From the IMG/VR virus record IMGVR_UViG_3300032086_000691, positions 1-38,393 of that record: DNA of 38,393 nt; one strand, 5' to 3'. The notes below the pieces were generated by a model. It was not told where the DNA came from. It saw nothing but the letters and a program-made list of their open reading frames with translations, and did not search any database. A program made the position numbers and the translations under genes. The DNA is from a virus. How positions within the stretch are numbered: the stretch's first letter is position 1; each line of letters begins with the position of its first letter. This document shows, piece by piece, positions 1-7,859 of the stretch.

Positions 1-55
1 TCCGATCTATAATCATACTATCCCATATAGTCAAGTATTAAATGTAAATTAATTT

Positions 56-77
56 AGTTGTATACAACTTTTTTTTA
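56..77 (+). promoter_or_regulatory. 14-bp palindrome plus T-tract (operator or weak terminator)
   Basis: AGTTGTATACAACT at 56-69 is its own reverse complement and is followed directly by a run of T. As RNA it would form a 5-bp stem with a TATA loop and a U tract, like a weak intrinsic terminator. As DNA it could be an operator. The core TTGTATAC recurs once just after the capsid terminator at 11459-11466, also at a transcription-unit boundary. The function is inferred only from the structure. Confidence 0.3.
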
Positions 78-156
78 CAACCTATGGTTCACGGCCCCCC
101 AAACTTGGGGTTACTTGCAGCATTATCTGTTCACGTTTTGTTCCAACGCCCCCCCG

Positions 157-175
157 CCCCCCTAATATTGGGGGG
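157..175 (+). promoter_or_regulatory. GC-rich hairpin, C6-TAATATT-G6
   Basis: A perfect six-pair C/G stem encloses the seven-base AT loop TAATATT, directly upstream of the terminase. No T run follows, so it is not a standard intrinsic terminator. It may be a packaging or cleavage-site structure, or a transcription or processing signal. The role is unknown. Confidence 0.4.
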
Positions 176-244
176 ACGGTCAGCAGTACAGTCGTGTCGT
201 GTCGTTGGGTTGATAAATTCATTGGCATATATTATCGTTCGGGT

Positions 245-1735
245 ATGGAGAACACAGCCAGCCTAGAACTACTGCCTGACGACGTGCTCAAGGAAATCTA
301 CCTGCTTGAGGAGCAGGCGAAACGTCTTGAGATGCGTGACAAAGCGCAAGAAGACTTCATGTCATACGTCCACCATGTCTATGAGAACTTCATAGAGGGG
401 ACCCATCATAGAATCATAGCTGAAAAGCTAGAGCGTATCGCAAACGGTGATTTAAAAAGACTGATTGTGAATATGCCACCCCGACATTCTAAATCAGAAT
501 TTGCATCCTATCTCATGCCGTCCTGGTTTCTTGGCAGGAACCCCAAGTTAAAAATCATTCAGGCTACCATGAATACCGAACTTGCTGTAAGATTCGGGAG
601 AAAGGTCCGAGACCTGATCGCCGACCCGGTATATCGGGAGGTCTTTCCCAACACGGACCTTAAACAGGATAGCCAAGCTGCTGGTCGGTGGGAGACTAGC
701 GTCGGCGGGGAATATTTCGCAGCAGGGGTGGGAGCGGCGATGACTGGTCGTGGCGCAGACTTGCTTATCATTGATGACCCGCACTCGGAACAAGATGCTT
801 TGTCCACGACTGCTTACGATAATGCGTATGAGTGGTACACTTCGGGTCCTAGACAGAGACTCCAGCCGGGTGGCAGCATAATTATTGTTCAGACCCGGTG
901 GTCAAAGAAGGATATCACGGGCAGGTTACTGTCTGCACAGGCCAAAGATGTAATGGCTGACCAGTGGGAAGTTGTAGAATTTCCTGCGATTATGCCGTCG
1001 GGGGAACCATTATGGCCTGAGTTTTGGCAAAAGGACGAGCTTCTCAAGGTCAAAGCTTCGCTGTCCGTGGGCAAATGGAATGCGCAGTGGCAACAAAATC
1101 CTACGTCCGAAGAAACCGCGATGGTCAAGCGGGAGTGGTGGAATGAGTGGGAAGAAGACGATGTTCCAGATTTAGACTACATAATTCAGTCGTATGACAC
1201 CGCGTATTCAAAGAAAGAGACCGCTGACTACTCTGCGATTACGACGTGGGGTGTGTTCCGTCCGTACAGAAACGGGGAAGAACATCTGATATTGCTGGAT
1301 GCAAAGAAGGGTCGGTGGAATTTTCCAGAGCTTAAAACCATAGCGAAAGAAGAGTTTGAGTATTGGGACCCAGAGTTGATGTTGATTGAGGCAAAAGCGT
1401 CTGGTCAACCGTTGGCGGATGAAATGCGGTTACTGAACCTCCCTGTTGCGACCTTTGCCCCCGGTCGTCGGAAGGGTGGGGGAGGTCTGGACAAGACAGC
1501 GCGTATGCATATTGTTTCGCCTATTTTTGAATCGGGCAAAGTGTGGTATCCTTCTGGGGAGAAATTTGCCGACGAAGTCATAGAAGAGGTTGCATCATTT
1601 CCTAATGGCGACCATGATGACTTTTGTGATAGTATGACAATGGCATTGATGCGCTTTCGCCAAGGCGGGTTTGTCAGGCTTGATGGCGAAGAGTTTGAAG
1701 ACGATTACATTCCAAGAAAGCGGGAATATTACTAA
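245..1735 (+). CDS. terL: Terminase large subunit (packaging ATPase and nuclease)
   Basis: This is the DNA packaging motor: an N-terminal ATPase pumps DNA into the prohead through the portal and a C-terminal RNase H-like nuclease cuts the concatemer. In the 496-residue product I see a Walker A-like PPRHSKS (78-84), Walker B LLIIDDP (173-179), a coupling-like QTRW (216-219), and nuclease acidic residues in SYDTAYS (D318), IEAKASG (E382) and NGDHDDF (D456, D458, D459). The length is normal for the family. I chose the ATG at 245. An in-frame GTG at 194 would add 17 residues of uncharacteristic sequence, and neither start has a strong ribosome binding site. The stop overlaps the portal start (TAATG), so the two genes are probably translationally coupled. 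Confidence 0.95.
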   Translation: MENTASLELLPDDVLKEIYLLEEQAKRLEMRDKAQEDFMSYVHHVYENFIEGTHHRIIAEKLERIANGDLKRLIVNMPPRHSKSEFASYLMPSWFLGRNPKLKIIQATMNTELAVRFGRKVRDLIADPVYREVFPNTDLKQDSQAAGRWETSVGGEYFAAGVGAAMTGRGADLLIIDDPHSEQDALSTTAYDNAYEWYTSGPRQRLQPGGSIIIVQTRWSKKDITGRLLSAQAKDVMADQWEVVEFPAIMPSGEPLWPEFWQKDELLKVKASLSVGKWNAQWQQNPTSEETAMVKREWWNEWEEDDVPDLDYIIQSYDTAYSKKETADYSAITTWGVFRPYRNGEEHLILLDAKKGRWNFPELKTIAKEEFEYWDPELMLIEAKASGQPLADEMRLLNLPVATFAPGRRKGGGGLDKTARMHIVSPIFESGKVWYPSGEKFADEVIEEVASFPNGDHDDFCDSMTMALMRFRQGGFVRLDGEEFEDDYIPRKREYY

Positions 1736-4122
1736 TGGCACTACCACCAACAGCAGTAGAAATGGCTATGGGTCCCGGCGGTCCGGCTATGACAGCAGAA
1801 GAACAAATGACCGAGGTCCAAGTACCGACAGGCGAGATGCTTCCAGAGGGTATCATGCTTGCAGGTGATGAGGAGATGGTTGAGGTTCAGGCAGAAGTTT
1901 ACGACCACAATGCGAACTTGGCTGAAGTATTAGACGACTCGATCCTCGGAACTTTGTCCTCGGACCTTGGTGGTAAGGTAGATGAAGACCAGTCTTCTCG
2001 TGAAGATTGGGAAGAAGCTATTTCCAAGGGCCTGACGCTTTTGGGGATAAACTATGAAGAGCGGAACGAGCCTTTCATGGGGGCTTCTGGTGTAACTCAT
2101 CCGTTGTTATCGGAGGCGGTTACACAGTTTCAGGCACAGGCTTACAAGGAAATGCTGCCGCCGGGTGGTCCTGTGAAGACACAGATTATAGGACAGCAGT
2201 CCAAAGAAGTTGAAGATCAGGCCCAGCGGGTCAAGGACTTCATGAATTATCAGGTTACAGAGGTGATGGAAGAGTATGATCTGGATACAGACCAGATGCT
2301 TTTCTATTTGCCGATTACAGGTTCGACGTTCAAGAAGGTATACTTCGACCCGATGAGACAGAGGGCTGTGTCGAAGTTTGTACCTGCGGAAGATTTGATT
2401 GTGCCGTACAGCGCGACAGATTTACAGACTGCCGAGCGGTACACACATGTAGTTCGCATGAGCGAGAACGATATCCGAAAGCTACAAGTAGGAGGTATAT
2501 ATCGTGACGTATCACTCTCAGCTACTGAAGATGAAGAGGCTGATTCAACAATACGGGGTAAGGCTGATGATATCCAGGGTCTCCGTCCGGGTTACTCTGA
2601 TGAGATGTTTACAATCCATGAAATCCATGTCGATTTGGACCTTGAGGGATTTGAGGATATGGATGAGATGGGTGAGGCGACAGGGATTAAGTTGCCTTAC
2701 ATCGTTACAATGGACGAAGGTTCCGGGCAGATTTTGTCAGTCGTTCGTAACTGGCGTGAGACGGATATACTCCGCCGCAAGCGTCAGTTCTTTGTTCATT
2801 ATAAGTTTCTTCCTGGTTTTGGTTTTTATGGCTTTGGCCTACTTCATATGATAGGAGGGCTGTCTCGTGCAGCAACTTCAATACTACGCCAGCTTATTGA
2901 TGCTGGAACTCTCTCAAATTTACCAGGCGGTTTCAAGGCTCGTGGTGTTCGCATTCGCAATGATGATGAGCCTGTTAATCCTGGTGAGTTCCGCGATCTT
3001 GACGCTCCTGGTGGCGATATTCGTAACGCCATTATTCCTTTGCCTTACAAAGAACCATCTGGAACGCTTGCCCAACTTCTGGGAGTTGTTGTTGACTCTG
3101 GTAGAAGATTTGCACAAGTGGCAGACTCAAAGGTCGCTGACGTTAATTCGCAAGCTCCAGTCGGCACAACAGTGGCTCTCATCGAGCAAGGCTCAAAAGT
3201 AATTAGCAGTATTCACAAGCGGCTGCACTATGCACAGAAAAATGAATTCCGGCTGCTTGCTGAAATCTTTTCTCTGAATCCCGTGCCATATCCTTACATG
3301 ATTGGACCAAATATTCCTCCTGAGATTATGGCGCAGGATTTCGACGGGCGGGTAGACGTTCTCCCAGTATCCGACCCGTCGATCTTTTCTATGGCGCAGC
3401 GGCTGTCGTTGGCACAGACACAACTTCAGTTGGCGCAGGCTGCACCGCAGATGCACAACATGTATGAAGCCTATCGGCGTATGTATGATGCACTGGATAT
3501 CAAGAATATTGACAGCATTCTGCCCCCGCCACAGCCACCACAGCCTATGGACCCCGGCATGGAAAACGCAAACGTACTGTCCGGTCAGATGGTTCAGGCG
3601 TTTCCAGAGCAGGATCACATTGCACACATCCGTGTTCATGCTGCCATGCTGCAACAGCCATCCACCGCAGCCAACCCGCAGGCATTTATGATGTTACAGT
3701 CTCACGTTCAGCAACATGTGGCGATGCATGCTCGTGACTTGGTGCAAGAGATGTTTAACGGCGTAATGCAAGAAGCACAGGCTCGTGGTGAGATGATACC
3801 ACAGATTGACCCTGCTGCTCTTGAAGCTGCTGTTGCACAGCAGATTGCTGATACCACAGAGGAGTTGGCTCCGGTTCTAACTCCACCACAGCAACCTGAC
3901 CCGCTTGTTGCTATCCGTCAGCAGGAACTGGAGAACGATACGCAAGAGATTCAGCGCAAGGCGATGAATGATGCGATGGACTTCCAGATTGATCAGGCTC
4001 GGTTGATGCAGGCGTACGAATTAGCGCAGAAGCGTCAGCAGTTGCAGGAGCAGATTGCTGAAGACCGTAACTTGGTCAACGTATATAGAATAGATACACA
4101 AGCTAACTTGAAGAGGCAATAA
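1735..4122 (+). CDS. Portal protein (large, podovirus type)
   Basis: This would form the dodecameric channel at the unique capsid vertex that docks terminase and later the tail adaptors. The 795-residue length, acidic N-terminus, mixed alpha/beta core (about 85-560) and long Gln/Ala-rich helical C-terminus (about 600-795) fit the large portals of P22/N4-style podoviruses. The position directly after terL, sharing a TAATG overlap, is the strongest support. The core contains GASGVTHPLLSEA (about 117-129) and PAEDLIVPYSATD (about 217-229), segments I associate with marine phage portals. The C-terminal helices could form a barrel reaching into the capsid. The function is inferred from context and family resemblance, because no single catalytic motif marks portals. 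Confidence 0.87.
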   Translation: MALPPTAVEMAMGPGGPAMTAEEQMTEVQVPTGEMLPEGIMLAGDEEMVEVQAEVYDHNANLAEVLDDSILGTLSSDLGGKVDEDQSSREDWEEAISKGLTLLGINYEERNEPFMGASGVTHPLLSEAVTQFQAQAYKEMLPPGGPVKTQIIGQQSKEVEDQAQRVKDFMNYQVTEVMEEYDLDTDQMLFYLPITGSTFKKVYFDPMRQRAVSKFVPAEDLIVPYSATDLQTAERYTHVVRMSENDIRKLQVGGIYRDVSLSATEDEEADSTIRGKADDIQGLRPGYSDEMFTIHEIHVDLDLEGFEDMDEMGEATGIKLPYIVTMDEGSGQILSVVRNWRETDILRRKRQFFVHYKFLPGFGFYGFGLLHMIGGLSRAATSILRQLIDAGTLSNLPGGFKARGVRIRNDDEPVNPGEFRDLDAPGGDIRNAIIPLPYKEPSGTLAQLLGVVVDSGRRFAQVADSKVADVNSQAPVGTTVALIEQGSKVISSIHKRLHYAQKNEFRLLAEIFSLNPVPYPYMIGPNIPPEIMAQDFDGRVDVLPVSDPSIFSMAQRLSLAQTQLQLAQAAPQMHNMYEAYRRMYDALDIKNIDSILPPPQPPQPMDPGMENANVLSGQMVQAFPEQDHIAHIRVHAAMLQQPSTAANPQAFMMLQSHVQQHVAMHARDLVQEMFNGVMQEAQARGEMIPQIDPAALEAAVAQQIADTTEELAPVLTPPQQPDPLVAIRQQELENDTQEIQRKAMNDAMDFQIDQARLMQAYELAQKRQQLQEQIAEDRNLVNVYRIDTQANLKRQ

Positions 4123-4580
4123 TGGCTGGCATAGCAGGTTTACTCACTCAACTACAATCGGCGTTTGATACGACGAATCAACAGTTAACTCAAAGTCTGG
4201 ATAGAATCAGGCTGTTGGAAGAACAGGCTAGGCAAACTTCTCAGCCCTTTCAACAAACTATTGGTGGTTCGGTGCAAGCAACTCCAGGCCCCGCTGATGG
4301 TTCAGCCCAACCGGGTTTCAGTGCTGAACCAGGCACCCCACCTGGTCTAGGACAGATAGAAGGTGGTTTTGACAACAGAGTCCCTATTTCTACAATGCCC
4401 ACCCCGCCAATGTTCGGTGGTGGGAGGTTTCCTGGTTCGGGAGGTTTCGGAAGATTTCCCGGTTTCTTTAACGGTAACCAACCTGTGCGCATCCCTTTTG
4501 GTAGCTTTGGACAACCACAACGTCCAGCATTTGGTGGGTTAGGCACAATGTTCGGCAATATTTTTAGGGGTAGAATGTGA
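4122..4580 (+). CDS. Gly/Pro/Phe-rich hypothetical protein
   Basis: I do not recognise this 152-residue protein. The first 45 residues form a likely helix or coiled coil rich in Gln and Leu (TNQQLTQSLDRIRLLEEQ). The rest is low complexity and rich in Gly, Pro, Phe and Gln, ending in an FGG/FPG/FRG-type tail, so it is probably disordered. It starts in a TAATG overlap with the portal and is followed two bases later by a membrane protein. It may be a minor virion or head-associated protein, but nothing in the sequence fixes a function. Confidence 0.75.
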   Translation: MAGIAGLLTQLQSAFDTTNQQLTQSLDRIRLLEEQARQTSQPFQQTIGGSVQATPGPADGSAQPGFSAEPGTPPGLGQIEGGFDNRVPISTMPTPPMFGGGRFPGSGGFGRFPGFFNGNQPVRIPFGSFGQPQRPAFGGLGTMFGNIFRGRM

Positions 4581-4581
4581 T

Positions 4582-4962
4582 ATGTTTCAGGCTCTTATTG
4601 GACCCATTGCTTCACTGGCTGGATCGTTTGTTGAGGGTCAGGTATCCAAGCAAAAAGCGAAAGCAACTCTTGCGCAAACTGAGGCGGAAGCGAAAGCGGA
4701 GATAATGAAGACAGCAGCCACTCACGATTCCAAGTGGGAATTGATTATGGCTGAGTCTACAAAATCCTCAATCAAAGATGAAATAGTCACGGTGATTATA
4801 CTGATTCCCGTAATTTTAGTTTTCATTCCGGGCATGGAACAGGTGGTCAAGAATGGCTTTGATCGTTTGAATGAGCTACCGGACTGGTATCAATATTTGG
4901 TTTTCCTTGTGTGCAGTGCCGCACTAGGAATAAAAGGACTGGACAAGTTCAGGAAGAAGTAA
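4582..4962 (+). CDS. Holin-like membrane protein
   Basis: The 126-residue product has an N-terminal amphipathic Ala/Lys/Glu helix (about 18-62) and two clear hydrophobic spans, about 68-84 (VTVIILIPVILVFIP) and 104-118 (YQYLVFLVCSAALGI), ending in a basic tail. Proteins of this shape in marine phages are often annotated as holins, which form the inner-membrane lesion that times lysis. The next two genes also encode small membrane proteins, which supports a lysis-related cluster. No endolysin is seen beside it. Alternative: a membrane-interacting virion factor. An upstream AGGGGTAG can act as the ribosome binding site. Confidence 0.65.
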   Translation: MFQALIGPIASLAGSFVEGQVSKQKAKATLAQTEAEAKAEIMKTAATHDSKWELIMAESTKSSIKDEIVTVIILIPVILVFIPGMEQVVKNGFDRLNELPDWYQYLVFLVCSAALGIKGLDKFRKK

Positions 4963-5159
4963 TGGTATTTGATCATTCACAACGTACAACAGAAGAACAG
5001 GCGAGAAAGAATCGTGGCAGAGATAACAATGGAAAGATTTCTCAAGTGGAAGATACTACCCCGCTTGATGATGATTGGGATGTCAATATCCGCTTGGCGG
5101 GTAGTGGAGTGGTTCATGGGATTGCCAGACCCTACTGCTCAACAGGCGGCTCTAGTTAG
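4962..5159 (+). CDS. Possible overlapping small ORF (65 aa)
   Basis: An ATG in a TAATG overlap with the preceding stop, preceded by AGGAAGAAG at a suitable distance, opens a 65-residue hydrophilic reading frame (MVFDHSQRTTEEQ...). It overlaps the first 131 bases of the holin-like gene in another frame. I do not recognise the product. The translation signals are better than those of the holin-like gene, so this may be a real small protein, a leader that controls holin translation, or coincidence. Reported with low confidence. Confidence 0.3.
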   Translation: MVFDHSQRTTEEQARKNRGRDNNGKISQVEDTTPLDDDWDVNIRLAGSGVVHGIARPYCSTGGSS

Positions 5160-5220
5160 TGTCGTAACGGGCGTTTTAGCTGGTGCTTTTGCAGTTTGGC
5201 TCAACCACGAGAAGAGCTAA
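5029..5220 (+). CDS. Small two-span membrane protein, putative holin
   Basis: From ATG 5029 the product is 63 residues with two hydrophobic segments (about 9-29 and 39-58). They are separated by LPDPTAQQAALVSVVTG, a loop I associate with a conserved family of small marine-phage membrane proteins thought to be holins. It ends in a short charged tail (NHEKS). The start is uncertain: in-frame GTG 5014 and TTG 4969 would add 5 or 20 polar residues, and a good AGGAAGAAG sits upstream of 4962. It lies directly before the coiled-coil membrane protein at 5221 with no gap. The role in lysis is inferred from topology and neighbours. Confidence 0.72.
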   Translation: MERFLKWKILPRLMMIGMSISAWRVVEWFMGLPDPTAQQAALVSVVTGVLAGAFAVWLNHEKS

Positions 5221-5616
5221 ATGCCCAAACTGAGTGAAAATACGGAAGTAGCACTGCCACTTCGTAACATCATTTCTATGGTTGCCGCTGCATCTTTAGC
5301 AACTTTTGCCTATTTTTCGATTATCGAAAGATTAAATACCATTGAGACCAACATCACGATGATGAAATCTGATTTGGAGCATAACACAGAATTTCGCATT
5401 AAATGGCCCCGTGGTGAAATGGGTAGCCTGCCAGCAGACTCAGAACAATTTATGTTGATAGAACACCTTGCCCAGCAACTTGATGAACTATCTAAGCAGA
5501 TAGATGAAGGTCGTGCTCCACATGACCAGCAGCAGAAGCTTACGTTAGACTTTTATGAAAAGCGCATAAGTAATCTTGAACAGAACATAGAGAAGTTGCG
5601 AAACGGTGATCACTAA
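5221..5616 (+). CDS. Membrane-anchored coiled-coil protein (lysis accessory?)
   Basis: The 131-residue protein begins with a short polar segment, then one transmembrane helix (about 16-34, NIISMVAAASLATFAYFSII), then a mostly helical, coiled-coil-like exported or periplasmic part (about 38-131) rich in Glu, Gln and Leu. This N-in, long helical tail topology resembles an inner-membrane spanin or hemolysin XhlA-like protein. The gene follows two holin-like membrane genes without a gap, so a shared lysis role is plausible. Spanin identity is not proven, because I see no partner lipoprotein with a lipobox. Its end overlaps the next gene by about 10 bases. Confidence 0.7.
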   Translation: MPKLSENTEVALPLRNIISMVAAASLATFAYFSIIERLNTIETNITMMKSDLEHNTEFRIKWPRGEMGSLPADSEQFMLIEHLAQQLDELSKQIDEGRAPHDQQQKLTLDFYEKRISNLEQNIEKLRNGDH

Positions 5617-5824
5617 AACAATGACATTGTTGCTGTATCTGAGCGGTGGTATCATAGAGCACACCGGGCCTATGAACATGTCTGAGTGTTTGAAGATGAA
5701 ACGTCAGATAGAACGTAACGGTTGGAAAGACAGGAAAGACACACGTTATTCCTGTGAGAAACGTCAGGTTGAAGTGGCTGTTGGCATTGATGGCAAAGAG
5801 TATATTGTAAAGCTGGTTGACTAG
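5606..5824 (+). CDS. Small hypothetical protein
   Basis: The 72-residue frame starts with GTG at 5606; an ATG at 5621 would give 67 residues (MTLLLYLSGGIIEHTG...). It has a short hydrophobic N-terminus, which might be a weak export signal or just a beta strand, two cysteines (in MSECLK and YSCEKR) and a C-terminal beta-like stretch (VEVAVGIDGKEYIVKLVD). The cysteines could pair if it is exported. I do not recognise a family. The overlap with the upstream membrane gene suggests co-translation and perhaps an envelope-related role. Confidence 0.6.
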   Translation: MITKTMTLLLYLSGGIIEHTGPMNMSECLKMKRQIERNGWKDRKDTRYSCEKRQVEVAVGIDGKEYIVKLVD

Positions 5825-5848
5825 AAAAAAATAGTGTAGGATAGGAAC

Positions 5849-6325
5849 ATGGTTAGAATTAAACAGTTTGCTGATGACCTTGGCATTTCATACAACGAAG
5901 CAAAGAAGTTGGTTGATATGGGAAGAAACAAACAAGATTCTGGCAGTGACGCGCTTGATAAATCTCGTGCTCGTATGAAGAAGCGTCTTGACAAAATGAA
6001 GCAAGACCAGAAGGAAGCCGATCGCATTGCGAATGAGGACACAAACATGGTGTTAAAAGCTAAAAATGGCAAAGCTGCCACCGCTCCTGTTGAAGGTGAA
6101 ACTCCAAGCGGTGCGCGCAAATACATTCCTAAAAAAGGTGGGACTCGTTTCGCTCCAAAAGTTCCTATGATGGAAGAAGTGGATCCCAATGTAATGTTAG
6201 GCAAAGGCAAAAAGTTGAAGCGTCGTGGCGATGACAAAGAGGTTATCAAAGCCGCTGACGGTGCTTTTGTCCGTGGCATGGGCCGAGCTTACATGGGTAA
6301 CCCTAGAGCAACAAAGTTGAGATAA
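5849..6325 (+). CDS. Lys-rich protein with IF2-N-like helical head
   Basis: In this 158-residue basic protein the first 25 residues (VRIKQFADDLGISYNEAKKL) look like the small helical module found at the N-terminus of initiation factor IF-2 and in some DNA-binding proteins. The middle is a charged helix followed by a flexible Lys/Pro segment. The end (GAFVRGMGRAYMGNPR) carries a GAFVRGMGRA motif I associate with small marine-phage structural-region proteins. It may bind nucleic acid or sit in the virion, but there is no direct evidence for either. A good ribosome binding site (AGGATAGG) precedes the ATG, and the stop overlaps the next start (TAATG). Confidence 0.72.
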   Translation: MVRIKQFADDLGISYNEAKKLVDMGRNKQDSGSDALDKSRARMKKRLDKMKQDQKEADRIANEDTNMVLKAKNGKAATAPVEGETPSGARKYIPKKGGTRFAPKVPMMEEVDPNVMLGKGKKLKRRGDDKEVIKAADGAFVRGMGRAYMGNPRATKLR

Positions 6326-7503
6326 TGTCTTACAACGATCCCTTTGAAAGTGAAGGCACTGCTGGCACCGTCAACTTTGATGCTCCTGCTGGTAGTGGAA
6401 GATATGATAGTAGCGGTTTTAGTAGCGACAGCAGCGACAGCGGTAGCCCGACCTTTACTCGTGGAAAACCAGGGTCTCGTGGCGGCACTCAAATTTCAGG
6501 CAATACAATCTACGGCGGACAAATAATTAGTGATAAAACACTTGGTCGTAGTTATGATTTTGAAAGCGAGGATTATCAGAAATATTTAGATGCTACAGGT
6601 CGTAGCATGCAAAACCCCTATGGTGACACTGGACTGTTTAGTGGCATTTTTGGTGCAGACAAAGTATACTATAACCTTGACCCTACTACAGCTAAAAATA
6701 TCTTAGACGCAGGTTTTGATAGGTACAACGATTTTTTAGGACAAGACAGTATTTCTCAAAACAGAGGTTTTGGTAAGCTGTTTGGTGGTCCTGAAGGGGA
6801 GATGACAGCACAGGGCGAGGTTCGTGCACAAGTCCCAGAAACAACAACCGCAGCAAGTCTTTTAAGCTCTATCATACCGGGCGCAAGTTTTCTTCCCACT
6901 CCGGGCACAACATACGCTCCTATGGGAAGTACGAGTTACGACCCAGAGCGAGATCCAAGCGCAAATCAGGATCTAAGAAGTGGTCCTTTTAGTTTGTTAA
7001 CAGATGCTTTGTCTAAAGGTAGAGAATTTATTTCTGATAGATTGAACCCTCTTCCTGATGCTCCGCCGTCTCGTCCACGAGCACCAGTTCAAGAAACAAG
7101 AAGGGACATCATAGATACAAGAACTCCTGCCCCGCTGACACCAGAACAAGAAGTTGCACAAATGGCAATGTACGAAGCTGAACCTTTGTACCCAAACATG
7201 ACCAACTATGGTAAAAGAGACCCTGATTCTCTCCCTGCCACACTGTCTGCGGGTGATTTTATTTTTTCAGATTCTGATCCTCCCCTTCCCCCTGCCACAC
7301 TGTCTGCGGGTGATTTTGTTTTACCAAGCGGTGAGGTAATAAACACCAACAGAAGCTCTTTTAGTGGTTCTATTTTAAAAGACATTGTAGATGGAAATCT
7401 TTTTGAAACAGACTTTCTTGGTGGGCAGCTTAAATTTAGTCCTAAGTTTGATTTAAAACGTGGGTTTACAGGTGGCAATATTCAATTTAAAAAACGGTTC
7501 TAA
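6325..7503 (+). CDS. Hypothetical protein with duplicated LSAGDF motif
   Basis: This 392-residue protein is not recognised. The N-terminal 60 residues are Gly/Ser-rich and probably disordered, and the middle has aromatic and Gly-rich patches. Near residues 304-333 there are two copies of LPATLSAGDF/PPATLSAGDF, encoded by a 28-bp perfect direct repeat. The motif resembles the ARLSDGEFVLTA box in the protein at 30389-31258, a feature I associate with marine phage virion proteins. This suggests a virion-associated or assembly role, but that is inference. It begins in a TAATG overlap and stops three bases before the Cys-rich gene. Confidence 0.72.
   Translation: MSYNDPFESEGTAGTVNFDAPAGSGRYDSSGFSSDSSDSGSPTFTRGKPGSRGGTQISGNTIYGGQIISDKTLGRSYDFESEDYQKYLDATGRSMQNPYGDTGLFSGIFGADKVYYNLDPTTAKNILDAGFDRYNDFLGQDSISQNRGFGKLFGGPEGEMTAQGEVRAQVPETTTAASLLSSIIPGASFLPTPGTTYAPMGSTSYDPERDPSANQDLRSGPFSLLTDALSKGREFISDRLNPLPDAPPSRPRAPVQETRRDIIDTRTPAPLTPEQEVAQMAMYEAEPLYPNMTNYGKRDPDSLPATLSAGDFIFSDSDPPLPPATLSAGDFVLPSGEVINTNRSSFSGSILKDIVDGNLFETDFLGGQLKFSPKFDLKRGFTGGNIQFKKRF
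7233..7317 (+). repeat. 28-bp direct repeat inside the 6325 gene
   Basis: Two identical 28-base copies (7233-7260 and 7290-7317) lie 57 bases apart, exactly 19 codons, so both encode the same peptide, PATLSAGDF. Exact identity at the DNA level indicates a recent duplication or selection for the motif. Confidence 0.95.
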
Positions 7504-7505
7504 AA

Positions 7506-7859
7506 ATGAAAATAGAAATTAAATTAATACCAGACGGGCTTGACCTTGCAAAAGAAATACAGGACGGAACTCCTGTAGACCAAATGCAGGACGCATGTCC
7601 TATTGCTACACAAGACGTTGAGACAAATGAAGAGAACCAGCGTTTTGCAATCAAGGACCATCAATACGGTCCAGCGATTAACCCGGAGGAAAGCTGTGGT
7701 GTTTGCGCGGCTTTTAATATTAGTCCCGAAATGCAGCAGTGTATGAAGGACGAAACTGGCGAAGTGGGCTATTGCCAGTCATTGAAATTTATGTGTTCAG
7801 CGGCTAATTCATGCTCTATCTTTGCTCCCGGCGGACCAATGACAGGCATGGATGATTAA
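7506..7859 (+). CDS. Seven-cysteine small protein, possible metal or Fe-S binder
   Basis: The 117-residue protein has an acidic, ordinary N-terminal half and a C-terminal half carrying C64-x2-C67-x11-C79-x10-C90-x6-C97-x5-C103, plus C31. Spacing with CGVC first, then GYC, FMC and NSC resembles small metal or iron-sulfur proteins such as high-potential iron-sulfur proteins. That family normally has four cysteines with wider spacing, so identity is not established. A disulfide-rich fold is the alternative. No signal peptide is visible. It lies between structural-region genes and overlaps the next start (TAATG). A cytosolic redox or zinc role is inferred only from the cysteines. Confidence 0.72.
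   Translation: MKIEIKLIPDGLDLAKEIQDGTPVDQMQDACPIATQDVETNEENQRFAIKDHQYGPAINPEESCGVCAAFNISPEMQQCMKDETGEVGYCQSLKFMCSAANSCSIFAPGGPMTGMDD

Larger units (their letters stand above)
1..244. other. Non-coding leader upstream of terminase with three hairpins
   Basis: No convincing gene lies here. Visible structures are a 14-bp perfect palindrome AGTTGTATACAACT (56-69) followed by a T run, a hairpin CCCCAAACTTGGGG (97-110), and a C6/G6 hairpin with loop TAATATT (157-175) preceded by a C-rich run from 149. A GTCGT unit is repeated three times in tandem at 191-205. A structured region just before a terminase gene could hold a promoter, the end of an upstream transcript, or a packaging site. No small terminase gene is visible, so it may lie upstream of the window. 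Confidence 0.6.

Noticed and set aside
157-175. Hairpin loop TAATATT resembles the geminivirus/circovirus rolling-circle origin (TAATATTAC)
   Set aside because: Only seven of nine bases match (GG follows), no Rep gene is visible, and the genome is a large tailed dsDNA phage.
3193-3654. Minus-strand 153-aa frame opposite the portal gene
   Set aside because: It lies wholly within a well supported gene, has odd composition and no ribosome site or motif; it is a shadow.
5821-6279. Minus-strand 152-aa frame opposite the Lys-rich gene
   Set aside because: It mirrors a gene with a good start site and recognisable motifs; Ser/Leu/Phe-rich antisense composition is typical of a shadow.
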